A stretch of 64,000 nt of DNA from Aliihoeflea aestuarii. Lineage in GTDB: Bacteria; Pseudomonadota; Alphaproteobacteria; Rhizobiales; Rhizobiaceae. Each line of letters opens with the position of its first letter. Positions within the stretch are counted from its first letter, which is position 1. The notes below the pieces were generated by a model. The model had not been told where the DNA came from. It did no database searches and was given only the letters and a program-made list of their open reading frames with translations. Location: the NCBI RefSeq assembly GCF_024105665.1, contig NZ_JAAAMK010000007.1, forward strand, positions 1 to 64,000. Reading direction: 5' to 3'. Below are positions 15,359-25,768 of this stretch, piece by piece. The translations under genes and the position numbers were made by a program.

Positions 15359-17635
15359 CTATGCCTTCGACGCCCCGTTTCCGTCCTCGCCTTCGGGATT
15401 TTGCGACGTCGGGGGCGCGATCTTCTCCTGCGTTCGCTTGTTTTTCTTGCGGGCCTTTCGCGAGGCGAGAGCGTCGGCCTGTCCGTCGACACCGACGTGG
15501 TAGGTGATCTGCGGGAACGGTATCTCGATGCCGCGTTCTGCGAACGCGTCTTTGATGAGCTCGTTATATTGGCGTCCGATTCCCCATTGCGAGCCTGGCA
15601 GCGTCTTGATGCGTGCGCGCACGTTGATCGCCGAATCTCCAAAGAGCGTTACGCCGTGAATTTCCAGCGGGCCCATGATCGAGGTCTTGGCATCCGTCTC
15701 CATGAGCTTTTCGAACGCGGCCTGCATGGCCGCCTTCACTTCGGTGATGTCGCTGTCATAGGCGACGCCGATCTCGGCCACATGGAAAGAGAAGCCCTTC
15801 ATCGAATTCGAGACCATGTCGACGGAGGAAAAGGGAATGAGATGCAAAGTACCATCGAGCGAACGGATCGAAACGGAACGGATGGTCAGTTTCTCGACGA
15901 CGCCCGATCGGCCGCCGGCCTCCACCACGTCGCCCTCGTTCATGATGTTTTCCAGTTGGATGAAGATGCCCGTGATGATGTCCTGCACGAATTTCTGCGC
16001 GCCGAAGCCGATGGCAAGGCCCAGAACGCCGGCACCGGCCAGAAGCGGCGCGATGTTGATGCCGATCTGAGCCAGCGCGAGCATCACGACGAGTACGGCC
16101 AAAGTGATGGTAAACGCGTTGCGGAACAGCGACAGGAGCGTCTTTTCGCGCGGGGTCGGAACGGTCCCGTAATTCGGGTTCAATCGATATTCGATCCATG
16201 ACGACATGGCGAGGTAAAGCGCGAAACCGACGAGCACGATGATCAGTGCGGACAGAACCGACCCGGTCACGCGCTGTCCCGTCTCGCTCGCGGCCCAACC
16301 GAAGAAATCGACCAAACCCCATGCCTGCGCGATGGCGATGATGACGCCGATCAGCGTCAGCGTGCGCACGACCTGCATGACGCGCGGCACGAAGGCATGA
16401 AGACGTGTTTCCAAAAGCGGCAACCGCTCCTTGATATCGGGCGACAAGCGCACGCCGACATTCACGAAGCGGGAGATGAAGGCAATGATGACGACCCCGA
16501 CGACGATCGCGATGATCGACTGGACGGTGGCGCGCAGCACGAAGGGCAGCGCATGGTCGGGATGCACCAGCCACAAGACGAAGATCGCGATGAGATAGGC
16601 GACGGCGATCAGGTGCCAATAGACGCCGACCAGGGCGAGCGATTTGGACAGTGCGTCCTGCTTGCCGTTTTTCGCCCTGTGGTTCAGCGCGGCGCGGACG
16701 GGATGCTTGTTCTGGAGAACGATGAGGATGCCGATGACGATGGCCGTCAGCATCGCCAGTACGCGCAGCGACTGCGCCGCCACCAGACTGACAGTGTCGG
16801 CCAGGACCGGCGCGAAGAACATGAACGTATAGCCGATCAGGCCGATCATCCGCGAGAACCAGAAATACCAGTATGCCGAGGTCGTTTCGCTCATCGGCAG
16901 GAGACGCAATGCCGGTCCGTTCGGCTCGAAAACCGCGCGCAAAGCCACTCTCGTCAGTTCGACGACGAGAAACGCGTTGAGGAGCAGCGTCTGGTTGATG
17001 CCCATGCGCCCGCCCGTTCCGGTCAGGAAATAAAGCGCGACAGCGTAACCGATGGCCCAGGCCGCAGCGACTGCCGCGATGTCGACCAGAACGGCACCGA
17101 CGATGCCTGCCAGGCGCGTGATCCATCCGCGCCCCGTTACCCGGTTGGAAATCGAAGTCTGAACGCGTCCCGCTATGGTGCGCAGCACGAAATAGCTTGC
17201 GAAAAGGACGGCCGCGAGGATGGCGATCGTGGTGGCGATGCGGCCGAGTTCCGTATAATCGCTCCCTTCGACACCTGAAACGAGATCGCCGATATCGGAA
17301 GCGAGTTGGACGACCATGCCGACCGTCGCAGATGCACCCTCGGCGATGTCGCGCGTATATTCGGCGATCTGGCGTGCGATGGTCGGGTCGCTCGTACCTT
17401 CCGCCGCTTCGGCCTGCGTTTGCGGGTTGGCATCCCCGGCGGCACGCAGTCGCTCGATCAGTTCGTTGCGCGTGGTTTCGTTTTCGAGCAGCCGGATCAA
17501 TTCGTCGACGCCCGCGCTTTCCTGCGCAGCGGTGGTTTCGGGAGCGACGGCCTCCTGCGCCAGACTCACGGGAGCCGAAAACAGAAGCAGGGCGAACAGG
17601 GCGCTGACGATAAATCGCATGATGGGAAAATGCAT
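15359..17635 (-). CDS. Large mechanosensitive ion channel of the MscS family
   Basis: A 758-residue inner-membrane channel that should open on osmotic downshock. A signal peptide (ends about 27, SLAQEA) is followed by a periplasmic region and about ten or eleven membrane helices. The MscS core is LLAGAGVLGLAIGFGAQKF (about 528-546), then the beta domain with DVVEAGGRSGVVEKLTIRSVSIR and DGTLHLIPFSSV, and a cytosolic tail ending in a charged stretch. This is the YbdG/YnaI/MscM-like large type, much longer than MscS itself (286). An alternative start is at 17620. It is divergent from the dehydrogenase gene at 17818. Confidence 0.88.
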   Translation of the reverse strand: MHFPIMRFIVSALFALLLFSAPVSLAQEAVAPETTAAQESAGVDELIRLLENETTRNELIERLRAAGDANPQTQAEAAEGTSDPTIARQIAEYTRDIAEGASATVGMVVQLASDIGDLVSGVEGSDYTELGRIATTIAILAAVLFASYFVLRTIAGRVQTSISNRVTGRGWITRLAGIVGAVLVDIAAVAAAWAIGYAVALYFLTGTGGRMGINQTLLLNAFLVVELTRVALRAVFEPNGPALRLLPMSETTSAYWYFWFSRMIGLIGYTFMFFAPVLADTVSLVAAQSLRVLAMLTAIVIGILIVLQNKHPVRAALNHRAKNGKQDALSKSLALVGVYWHLIAVAYLIAIFVLWLVHPDHALPFVLRATVQSIIAIVVGVVIIAFISRFVNVGVRLSPDIKERLPLLETRLHAFVPRVMQVVRTLTLIGVIIAIAQAWGLVDFFGWAASETGQRVTGSVLSALIIVLVGFALYLAMSSWIEYRLNPNYGTVPTPREKTLLSLFRNAFTITLAVLVVMLALAQIGINIAPLLAGAGVLGLAIGFGAQKFVQDIITGIFIQLENIMNEGDVVEAGGRSGVVEKLTIRSVSIRSLDGTLHLIPFSSVDMVSNSMKGFSFHVAEIGVAYDSDITEVKAAMQAAFEKLMETDAKTSIMGPLEIHGVTLFGDSAINVRARIKTLPGSQWGIGRQYNELIKDAFAERGIEIPFPQITYHVGVDGQADALASRKARKKNKRTQEKIAPPTSQNPEGEDGNGASKA

Positions 17636-17817
17636 CCAGAGTCTGAGAGGCTTCGCAGTCCCTTAGGATGGCGGGGCAAATGTGGCGGTCAACCCCGACG
17701 AGGTGAATTTAGTGTCTGCTGCGATGCGTGCCGGTCTGCGCTGGCTGGACGAATCGGATATGCGGCTTTGCCAGATACCGATGGCGGCGCGCCGCAACTG
17801 GAAGGGCGAACGAGCGA

Positions 17818-18822
17818 ATGAGTGAACTGACATTGACGCTGGATGAAGCGCGCCGACTGATCGTCGATGCCCTGACGGCCTGCGATACGTCGCCGGAAAA
17901 TGCACAGGCCGTGGCAAAGGCGCTCGTGGGCGCCGAACTCGCCGGCCAGGGCGGTCACGGGCTGCGGCGCGTCCCGGCCTATTGCGCGCAGGCAAAGGCG
18001 GGCAAGGTCAAGGGCCACGCGCGTCCGAGCACCGAGCGCACGCGTCCGGGCGCGGTCGCCGTCGACGGACATTTCGGGTTCGCCTATCCCGCGCTCGACC
18101 TTGCCATAAGCGAACTTGCCGAAATGGCCCCCGGTCAGGGCATTGCGATGGCCGGCATTCGGCGTTCTCACCACGCCGGCGTCGCGGGATTGACTGTCGA
18201 GGCGCTGGCCGAACGCGGTCTCGTGGCGCTGATGTTCGCCAACGCGCCGGCCTCGATGGCGCCGTGGGGCGGGCGGCGTCCGCTGTTCGGAACCGATCCG
18301 ATCGCATTCGCCTGCCCGACCGAGGGCGGAGATCCGATCGTGGTCGATGTGTCGCTCTCCAAGGTTGCGCGCGGCAAGATCATGGCGGCGAAGCAGAAAA
18401 ACGAGCCGATCCCGGAGGACTGGGCGCTCGACCCGGACGGCAACCCGACCACCGACGCCGTTGCCGGGATGGCTGGCACGATGATCCCGCTCGGCGAGGC
18501 GAAGGGAACCGCGCTGGCGCTGATGGTCGAACTCATGTGCGCCGGCCTGACGGGCGCGAACTATGCCTACGAGCAGACGTCGCTGTTCGACGATCAGGGC
18601 GATGCGCCCGGTTGCGGACAGGCGATCATCGCCATCGATCCGGCGATCTTCGGCGGGGATGCAACGGGCCGCTTCACGCAGATGGCGGACGCCATTGCGG
18701 GAACCGAAGGCGCGCGCGTACCGGGACACCGCCGCATCGCGCTGCGTGAAAAGCTGACGCGCGAAGGCATCACGACGGCGCGGTCGCTGATCGAAGAGAT
18801 CGAGGCCATCGCGCGGGGCTGA
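17818..18822 (+). CDS. Ldh-family (malate/L-lactate dehydrogenase type 2) NAD(P)-dependent oxidoreductase
   Basis: A 334-residue cytosolic oxidoreductase of the MDH2/LDH2 fold, which is unrelated to the classical lactate dehydrogenases. Typical motifs are AGQGGHGLRRVPAY (43-55), IRRSHHAGVAGL (113-124, catalytic histidine), APWGGRRPLFGTDPIAFACP and DVSLSKVARGKI. Members act on malate, lactate, ureidoglycolate, 2,3-diketogulonate or delta-piperideine-2-carboxylate; nothing here decides which. The ATG at 17818 gives the family N-terminus; upstream in-frame codons are not needed. It stands alone between mscS and glpR. Confidence 0.85.
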   Translation: MSELTLTLDEARRLIVDALTACDTSPENAQAVAKALVGAELAGQGGHGLRRVPAYCAQAKAGKVKGHARPSTERTRPGAVAVDGHFGFAYPALDLAISELAEMAPGQGIAMAGIRRSHHAGVAGLTVEALAERGLVALMFANAPASMAPWGGRRPLFGTDPIAFACPTEGGDPIVVDVSLSKVARGKIMAAKQKNEPIPEDWALDPDGNPTTDAVAGMAGTMIPLGEAKGTALALMVELMCAGLTGANYAYEQTSLFDDQGDAPGCGQAIIAIDPAIFGGDATGRFTQMADAIAGTEGARVPGHRRIALREKLTREGITTARSLIEEIEAIARG

Positions 18823-18840
18823 CGCGAATTTCGGCTGCGC

Positions 18841-18882
18841 CGGCTTTCGAATTGCATTAGAAAGAGCGAAAAACGAAAGCCG
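18841..18882 (+). promoter_or_regulatory. Probable autoregulatory operator in front of glpR
   Basis: CGGCTTTCG (18841-18849) and CGAAAGCCG (18874-18882) form a perfect 9-base inverted repeat, with a further CGAAA at 18867-18871. The TTTCG/CGAAA word is the same as in the repeat array before glpD (19674-19710), so GlpR probably controls its own gene here. The site lies only 9-50 bases before the glpR start codon. This is inference from shared words, not a known site. Confidence 0.5.
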
Positions 18883-18890
18883 TTCGCACC

Positions 18891-19664
18891 ATGTTCCTTT
18901 TGCCCCGTCATGCCGAAATCGTTCAACTCGCCAAGGACAATGGCCGTGTGCTGGTCGAGGAGCTTGCCGAGCGCTTCGACGTCTCGCCGCAGACGATCCG
19001 CAAGGATTTGAACGAATTGTGCGAGAAGCGCTTTCTGGCGCGCATCCATGGCGGGGCGGTCATTCCGTCCGGCATCGAAAACATGGAATACGAGGCGCGA
19101 AGGCGCATTGCGGCCGATGAAAAACATGCCATCGGGCGCGCCGCCGCCGCGCTGGTGCCGGACAATGCGTCGCTGTTCATCAATATCGGAACGACGACGG
19201 AGGCGGTCTCCGAAGCGCTGGTGAACCACAAGGGGCTGATGGTCATCACTAACAACATCAACGTCGCCAACCGCATGCGGGTGCAGCCATCCATCGAAGT
19301 CGTGATCGCCGGCGGCGTGGTGCGAGGCTCCGATGGCGGTGTCGTGGGCGAGGCGGCGGTGGATTTCTTCCGTCAGTTCAAGGCCGATTACGCCGTGATC
19401 GGTGCCTCGGCGATCGACGAGGATGGCGCGCTGCTCGATTTCGATTTTCGCGAAGTGAAGGTCGCGCAGGCGATCATCGCCAATGCGCGCCACGTCATTC
19501 TAGTCGCCGACTCCACGAAATTCGAACGCACCGCCCCGGTTCGGATCGCGCATCTGTCGCAGGTGTCGAGCTTCGTGACGGACACATGCCCCAGCGCGGA
19601 AATCAAGAAAATCTGCCAGGAGGCAAATGTGCAACTCGTGGAAACCGCGCGCGGATCGCATTGA
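18891..19664 (+). CDS. glpR: DeoR-family repressor GlpR
   Basis: A 257-residue DeoR-type repressor. N-terminal winged helix (1-57) with the signature RHAEIVQLAKDNGRVLVEEL and VSPQTIRKDLNEL, then the sugar-phosphate-binding domain with NIGTTTEAVSEAL, VVIAGGVVRGSDGGVVG and DYAVIGASAIDEDGALLDFD. It lies directly before glpD and glpK, which fixes the role: repression of glycerol-3-phosphate use, relieved by glycerol-3-phosphate. The start ATG is at 18891; nearby TTTCG words suggest autoregulation. Confidence 0.92.
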   Translation: MFLLPRHAEIVQLAKDNGRVLVEELAERFDVSPQTIRKDLNELCEKRFLARIHGGAVIPSGIENMEYEARRRIAADEKHAIGRAAAALVPDNASLFINIGTTTEAVSEALVNHKGLMVITNNINVANRMRVQPSIEVVIAGGVVRGSDGGVVGEAAVDFFRQFKADYAVIGASAIDEDGALLDFDFREVKVAQAIIANARHVILVADSTKFERTAPVRIAHLSQVSSFVTDTCPSAEIKKICQEANVQLVETARGSH

Positions 19665-19673
19665 AGTCTTGGA

Positions 19674-19710
19674 TTTCGATGTCGTTTCGCTTAGATTTCG
19701 TTTGATTTCG
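19674..19710 (+). promoter_or_regulatory. Helically phased TTTCG repeats: probable GlpR operator for glpD-glpK
   Basis: Four copies of TTTCG begin at 19674, 19685, 19696 and 19706, that is 11, 11 and 10 bases apart, all on the same face of the helix. They fill the 66-base gap between glpR and glpD. DeoR-family regulators bind such direct repeats, and alphaproteobacterial GlpR sites are described with TTTCG words, as I remember. Four phased copies would allow cooperative binding of a GlpR tetramer and block transcription or its extension into glpD. Confidence 0.65.
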
Positions 19711-19730
19711 AAATTGCGGATTTTGCGGAC

Positions 19731-21236
19731 GTGCCCAGCGAGACGACCTACGACATTCTCATCATCGGTGGCGGTATCAACGGGTGCGGGATCGCACGCG
19801 ACGCGGCCGGGCGTGGATATTCGGTGTTTCTGGCCGAGATGAACGATCTGGCGAGCGGCACGTCGTCATGGTCGACCAAGCTGATCCATGGCGGGCTGCG
19901 TTATCTGGAGCACTATGAATTCCGGCTCGTGCGCGAGGCACTGAAGGAACGCGAGGTTCTGTGGAAAAGCGCGCCGCACATCATCTGGCCGATGCGCTTC
20001 GTGCTGCCTTATCACAAGGGCCTGCGCCCGGCATGGCTTCTGCGGCTCGGCCTGTTCCTCTACGACCATATCGGCGGGCGCAAGCTTTTGCCGAAAACCA
20101 GCGTTCTCGACATGAAGGCCGATCCGGCCGGAAAGCCGCTGAAGCCGATCTTCGAGAAGGCGTTCGAATATTCGGATTGCGGCGTCGACGATGCGCGTCT
20201 CGTCGTCCTCAACGCGCGGGACGCGGCGGACAAGGGGGCCGTCATCCGCACCCGCACGAAGGTCGTCGCCGCGCGCCGCGAGGGCGATGGCTGGACGGCC
20301 GAAATCGAGGATCGGGCGACCGGCGCGCGCCGGATCGTCCGGGCACGGCTCATCGTCAATGCCGGCGGGCCGTGGGTCGATCATGTGTTGAGCGATACGG
20401 TCGGCCGCGCGAACGTGCACAATGTGCGTCTCGTTCAGGGCAGCCATATCGTCGTGAAGAAGAAGTTCGACGATCAGCGCGCCTATTTCTTCCAGAACCC
20501 GGACGGGCGGATCATCTTCGCGATTCCCTATCACGACGATTTCACCATGATCGGCACGACCGACCGGGACTATGAAGGCGATCCGAAGGATGTTTCGATC
20601 AGCGACGAGGAAGTCGACTATCTCACCGCCTGCGCCAGCGAATATTTCGCCGAACCGGTAAAGCGCGACGACATCGTGTGGTCGTTTTCGGGCGTGCGCC
20701 CGCTCTATGACGACGGCGCGTCGAAGGCGCAGGAGGCGACGCGCGATTATGTGCTCAAGGCCGACACGAACGGCGCGCCGCTGATCAACATCTTCGGCGG
20801 CAAAATCACCACCTATCGCCGGCTCGCCGAATCCATGCTGGACAAGATCGAGGGCCTTATCGGAAGGAAGGGCAAGGCGTGGACCGCGAACGGGACCTTG
20901 CCGGGCGGCGATTTCGCGGTGGGCACGTTCGGCGACGAGGTCAGGCGGTTGCGCGCCGACTATGCGTTTGTCGACGAGCAGATGGCGCGCCGCCTGATCC
21001 GGCTTTACGGCACGCGCGCAAGGCAGATTCTGGGAGCGGCCACGTCACTTGACGATCTGGGCCAGCATTTCGGGGCCGATCTTTACGAGGCGGAGGTGCG
21101 CTATCTCATCGCGCATGAATGGGCCATGAAGGCGGACGATGTGCTATGGCGGCGTACAAAGCGCGGTCTCGTCCTGTCAAAGGACGAGGCAGCCGCGCTC
21201 GACGGCTTCATGCGCGATACCGCAAAGGCCGCGTAA
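19731..21236 (+). CDS. glpD: Aerobic glycerol-3-phosphate dehydrogenase
   Basis: FAD enzyme of 501 residues on the inner face of the cytoplasmic membrane. It oxidises glycerol-3-phosphate to dihydroxyacetone phosphate and passes electrons to quinone. Visible: the FAD-binding [19 protein letters not shown] (8-26), the family motif [32 protein letters not shown] and the late [16 protein letters not shown]. Length is normal. It begins with GTG at 19731 and is followed 20 bases later by glpK. Expression is probably controlled by GlpR at the TTTCG array just upstream. Confidence 0.95.
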   Translation: MPSETTYDILIIGGGINGCGIARDAAGRGYSVFLAEMNDLASGTSSWSTKLIHGGLRYLEHYEFRLVREALKEREVLWKSAPHIIWPMRFVLPYHKGLRPAWLLRLGLFLYDHIGGRKLLPKTSVLDMKADPAGKPLKPIFEKAFEYSDCGVDDARLVVLNARDAADKGAVIRTRTKVVAARREGDGWTAEIEDRATGARRIVRARLIVNAGGPWVDHVLSDTVGRANVHNVRLVQGSHIVVKKKFDDQRAYFFQNPDGRIIFAIPYHDDFTMIGTTDRDYEGDPKDVSISDEEVDYLTACASEYFAEPVKRDDIVWSFSGVRPLYDDGASKAQEATRDYVLKADTNGAPLINIFGGKITTYRRLAESMLDKIEGLIGRKGKAWTANGTLPGGDFAVGTFGDEVRRLRADYAFVDEQMARRLIRLYGTRARQILGAATSLDDLGQHFGADLYEAEVRYLIAHEWAMKADDVLWRRTKRGLVLSKDEAAALDGFMRDTAKAA

Positions 21237-21256
21237 ACGAAAACCGGGGAGGTTTC

Positions 21257-22744
21257 ATGGGTGGGTTCGTTCTCGCGATCGATCAGGGCACGACATCGAG
21301 CCGGGCGATCGTCTTCGACGAGCGGATGGAGATCGTCGGCGTCGGACAGCAGGAATTCACCCAGCATTTCCCGAAATCGGGCTGGGTCGAGCACGATGCG
21401 GACGAGATCTGGGACAGCGTCGTCGCCGTCGTGAAATCGGCGCTCGACAGGGCCGGGATAACGGCCGGCGACGTAGCCGCCATCGGTATCACCAACCAGC
21501 GCGAAACGATCGTCGTCTGGGACAAGGCGACCGGCGCGCCGATCCACAACGCGATCGTGTGGCAGGACCGGCGCACGGCGCAGATTTGTCACGACATGAA
21601 GGAGCAGGGGCTTGAGGAGACATTCTCCAAAAAGACCGGGCTTCTGCTCGATCCGTATTTTTCCGGCACCAAACTCGCCTGGCTGCTCGACGATGTCGAC
21701 GGCGCGCGTGGCCGCGCCGAGGCGGGCGAGCTTCTCGCCGGAACGATCGATTCCTTCTTGATCTGGAAGCTGACTGGCGGCAAGGCGCATGTGACGGATG
21801 CGACCAACGCCTCGCGCACACTGCTCTTCAACATCAGGACGAACGAATGGGACGGTGAGCTTGCCGACCTTCTCGGCGTGCCGCTCGGCATGTTGCCGAA
21901 GGTGCTCGACAGCGCCGACGATTTCGGCGTGACGGAAGAAGGGCTGTTCGGCGCGGCGATCCCGATTCTCGGTGTGGCCGGCGATCAGCAGGCGGCGACT
22001 ATCGGGCAGGCGTGCTTTTCGCCGGGCATGATGAAATCCACCTATGGCACCGGTTGCTTCGCGGTTCTGAACACGGGCGAAACGCTGGTGCGCTCGAAGA
22101 ACCGGCTCCTGACCACCATTGCCTATCGCCTCGACGGCAAGACGATTTATGCGCTCGAAGGCTCGATCTTCGTCGCGGGTGCGGCGGTGCAGTGGCTGCG
22201 CGACGGGATCGGCGTCATCGGCAAGGCGGAGGAAAGCGGCGTTCTGGCGGCAAAGGCCGACGAGGCTCAGGAAGTCTATCTGGTGCCGGCTTTCGTCGGC
22301 CTCGGCGCGCCGCATTGGGATGCGGAGGCGCGGGGTGCGATCTTCGGCCTGACGCGTTCGACTGGGCCTGCGGAATTCGCACGGGCAGCGCTCGAATCCG
22401 TCGCTTTCCAGACCCGCGACCTGCTCGACGCCATGAAGAAGGATTGGCCGGAGGCTCGCGAGACGGTGCTGCGCGTCGATGGCGGAATGGTCGCTTCCGA
22501 CTGGACGATGCAACGCCTCGCCGATCTTCTCGACGCGCCGGTCGACCGGCCGACGATCCTCGAGACCACCGCGCTGGGCGCAGCCTGGCTCGCCGGCTCA
22601 CGCGCAGGCGTATGGCCAGGCATCGAGGATTTTTCCAAAGCATGGAAGCTCGAACGCCGGTTCGAGCCGCGCATGGACGACGAGCTTCGCGAAAGCAAGC
22701 TCGACGGCTGGCGCGACGCCGTCCGGCGCACGCTTAGTTCATGA
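21257..22744 (+). CDS. glpK: Glycerol kinase
   Basis: A 495-residue FGGY kinase that phosphorylates glycerol to glycerol-3-phosphate, the substrate of GlpD next door. N-terminal [14 protein letters not shown] (6-19), [12 protein letters not shown], the substrate loop [31 protein letters not shown] and [12 protein letters not shown] are all present. The ATG at 21257 follows GGGGAGG (21246-21252). No glycerol facilitator glpF or glp ABC transporter lies in the window. The stop codon abuts that of exbD on the other strand with no gap. Confidence 0.95.
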   Translation: MGGFVLAIDQGTTSSRAIVFDERMEIVGVGQQEFTQHFPKSGWVEHDADEIWDSVVAVVKSALDRAGITAGDVAAIGITNQRETIVVWDKATGAPIHNAIVWQDRRTAQICHDMKEQGLEETFSKKTGLLLDPYFSGTKLAWLLDDVDGARGRAEAGELLAGTIDSFLIWKLTGGKAHVTDATNASRTLLFNIRTNEWDGELADLLGVPLGMLPKVLDSADDFGVTEEGLFGAAIPILGVAGDQQAATIGQACFSPGMMKSTYGTGCFAVLNTGETLVRSKNRLLTTIAYRLDGKTIYALEGSIFVAGAAVQWLRDGIGVIGKAEESGVLAAKADEAQEVYLVPAFVGLGAPHWDAEARGAIFGLTRSTGPAEFARAALESVAFQTRDLLDAMKKDWPEARETVLRVDGGMVASDWTMQRLADLLDAPVDRPTILETTALGAAWLAGSRAGVWPGIEDFSKAWKLERRFEPRMDDELRESKLDGWRDAVRRTLSS

Positions 22745-23179
22745 TCATTCGCTTCGCGCGGGTGCTTCGAGGCCGACCAGCGCGATGCTGAGATAGCCCG
22801 CAGCGCGCATGTCGTTCATCACCTCCATCAAGTCGCCATAGGCGACGGCGCGGTCGGCGCGCAGATAGATGCGGGCCTCGCGGTCGCCGCCCGTGCGCTC
22901 GTCGAGCGCCGTGCGCAAAGTGCCGTCCTCGATGTCGTCGTCGCCGAGCGCGAGCGTCAGATCGTTGCGGACCGTCAGATAGACCGGGTCGTCCACGCGC
23001 TGCCCCGGCGCGGCGTTGGAAGAGGGCAGGTCGACATTGACGTCGACGGTCGCCAGCGGCGCCGCCACCATGAAGATGATGAGCAGCACGAGCATGATGT
23101 CGATGAAGGGCACCACGTTGATCTCGTGGTTTTCCTCCATATCGCCGCTTTCGACGCCGCGTTTGATGCCACCGGCCAT
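22745..23179 (-). CDS. exbD: ExbD, TonB-system energy transducer
   Basis: A 144-residue inner-membrane protein with one membrane helix. NVVPFIDIMLVLLIIFMVAAP carries the essential proton-carrying aspartate (Asp27). With ExbB it uses the proton gradient to drive TonB and so the outer-membrane receptor BtuB. It is the last gene of the B12-uptake operon, four bases after exbB. The start at 23179 is fixed by the family N-terminus; a longer frame upstream lies inside exbB. No tonB gene is in the window. Confidence 0.9.
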   Translation of the reverse strand: MAGGIKRGVESGDMEENHEINVVPFIDIMLVLLIIFMVAAPLATVDVNVDLPSSNAAPGQRVDDPVYLTVRNDLTLALGDDDIEDGTLRTALDERTGGDREARIYLRADRAVAYGDLMEVMNDMRAAGYLSIALVGLEAPARSE

Positions 23180-23183
23180 GGGT

Positions 23184-23996
<813 letters not shown>

Positions 23997-23997
23997 G

Positions 23998-24783
23998 TCA
24001 GTCCGTTTCCGTCGGTTCATGCGTGGAAAGACCCGTGGGCGCCAGAACCATGCCGCAACTGTCGGACGCGATCATGGCTTCGATCCCGAACACGTCCGCC
24101 AATGCCGTCGCAGTCAAGGTTTCGGTTGGTCGGCCTGCGGTGTAAATCCTTCCTGATTTAGTCAGGATTATCCTATCACACCAGCGAGCGGCCAAGGTCA
24201 AGTCATGAAGCGACACGAAAATCGCCTTGCCCGCCGCTGCGTGGGCGCGAAGGGCCGCCATCATCGTCATCTGGTGAGCGGGGTCGAGGCCGGCGACGGG
24301 TTCGTCGGCGATGAGAAGCGGCGTTTCCTGCGCCAGCGCGCGGGCGGCCAGAACACGCGCCTGTTCGCCGCCCGATAATTCGGTCACGGTGCGGTCTGCG
24401 AGGTCCGCGACGTCCATGGCTTCCATGGCCGAGACGACGGCGTTCGTATCGCGTTCGGAAAATCCGCCCATGCCGCGCCAGGGCGTGCGCGCCAGCCGAA
24501 CGACATTCTCGACAGACAGGGGCCAGGCGATCGCGCGCGCCTGCGGCAGAAAGGCGACGAGCCGGGCGCGTTCACGCTCGGTGATGCTGCCGAGCGCGCG
24601 TCCGTCTATCCGGATCGAACCTTTGAAAGGCAAGAGGCCGCAAAGCGCGCGCATCAGCGTCGATTTGCCCACGCCGTTCGGTCCGAGAAGGCCGACGACC
24701 TCGCCGCGCCCAAGATCGAGATCGACGCTGTTGAGAATCGGCCGACCCGACAGGCTGACGGAGAGATTGCGCGCGGCGAGCAT
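23998..24783 (-). CDS. btuD: BtuD-like ATPase of the cobalamin ABC importer
   Basis: A 261-residue FecCD-type ABC ATPase. Walker A LLGPNGVGKST (33-43), LSGGE signature (136-140), Walker B LLIADE (156-161) and the histidine in FVSLHDL are present. It overlaps the permease stop codon (TGATG), and an upstream in-frame extension was rejected for that reason. By sequence alone it could serve heme, siderophore or B12; the riboswitch that heads the operon makes cobalamin (or cobinamide) by far the best call. Confidence 0.85.
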   Translation of the reverse strand: MLAARNLSVSLSGRPILNSVDLDLGRGEVVGLLGPNGVGKSTLMRALCGLLPFKGSIRIDGRALGSITERERARLVAFLPQARAIAWPLSVENVVRLARTPWRGMGGFSERDTNAVVSAMEAMDVADLADRTVTELSGGEQARVLAARALAQETPLLIADEPVAGLDPAHQMTMMAALRAHAAAGKAIFVSLHDLTLAARWCDRIILTKSGRIYTAGRPTETLTATALADVFGIEAMIASDSCGMVLAPTGLSTHEPTETD

Positions 24784-25760
24784 CAGAACAGCTCCCGCCG
24801 ACTGCGCACGACCAGCCACAGGAAGAAGGGCGCGCCGATCAGTGCCGTCAGAACGCCGACGTTCAGTTCACGCGTCGGCACGACGAGCCGCGCCGCGATG
24901 TCGGCTGCCAGCAGCAGCGCACCGCCGCCCAAGGCACTGGGTAGAAGCAGGCTCGACGGCAGGCGGTCGGTGAAGGGACGCACGAGATGCGGCACGACGA
25001 GGCCGACGAAGCCGATCGCGCCTGCCACGGCCGTACCCGCGCCGACGCACAGCGCCGTGCCGGCGACAATCAGCAGCCGCACGAGGGGCAGTTTGACGCC
25101 GAGGCTCGCCGCTGCTTCCTCGCCGAGCGACAGGGCGTCGAGCGCGCGGGCCGTCATGGCAAGCATGAGCCAGCCGGCGACCATGAGCGGCAAGGCGAGC
25201 CAGACATGGCTCATGGAGCGGTCGCGCAGGGAGCCGAGCAGCCAGAAGATGATCTCATAGCTGGCGAACGGATTGGGCGACAGATTGAGGATCAGCGAGG
25301 TCAGCGCGCCGGCAAGGCTGGTCAGCGCGACGCCGGCGAGGATCAGCGTCAGCGTCGCGCCCGCGCGTGCGGCGATACCGAGGAGAAGCACGACGGAGAG
25401 CGCCGCGCCGGCAAGCGCCCCGGCTGGAAGCGCGTAGAGCGATGCGCCCGCAAGGCCGGTATAGAAAATTGCGACCGCGCCGAAGGACGCCGAGGCCGTG
25501 ATGCCGATGATGCCGGGTTCCGCGAGCGGGTTGCGCAGCAATCCTTGCAGGACAGCACCTGAAAGCCCGAGCCCGATGCCGACCGTCAGCGCCAGAAGCG
25601 CGCGGGGCAGGCGGATTTCCTGCATGATGATCATCGCCGCCTCGTCGCCGCCGGCGAACAGGCCGGTGACGCTGGCGGTCAGGTCGAGATCGGCCGGGCC
25701 GATGAGCAGCGATGCCACGGTGAGCACGAGACAGGCGAGGGCGAGGACCGCGTTCAGCAT
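24783..25760 (-). CDS. btuC: BtuC-like FecCD permease of the cobalamin ABC importer
   Basis: A 325-residue permease with about ten membrane helices. The FecCD signature is clear: IRLPRALLALTVGIGLGLSGAVLQGLLRNPLAEPGIIG near residues 50-87 and GFVGLVVPHLVRP near 245-257. Two copies would form the channel with the BtuD dimer. The start ATG at 25760 is nine bases after the stop of btuF, with the family N-terminus immediately hydrophobic. It is the middle gene of the riboswitch-controlled operon. Confidence 0.87.
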   Translation of the reverse strand: MLNAVLALACLVLTVASLLIGPADLDLTASVTGLFAGGDEAAMIIMQEIRLPRALLALTVGIGLGLSGAVLQGLLRNPLAEPGIIGITASASFGAVAIFYTGLAGASLYALPAGALAGAALSVVLLLGIAARAGATLTLILAGVALTSLAGALTSLILNLSPNPFASYEIIFWLLGSLRDRSMSHVWLALPLMVAGWLMLAMTARALDALSLGEEAAASLGVKLPLVRLLIVAGTALCVGAGTAVAGAIGFVGLVVPHLVRPFTDRLPSSLLLPSALGGGALLLAADIAARLVVPTRELNVGVLTALIGAPFFLWLVVRSRRELF

Positions 25761-25768
25761 CGCGCTTC

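Noticed and set aside
19674-19710. A short CRISPR-like array
   Set aside because: The repeated unit is only five bases with 10-11 base spacing. This is an operator-type direct repeat; no cas genes are present.
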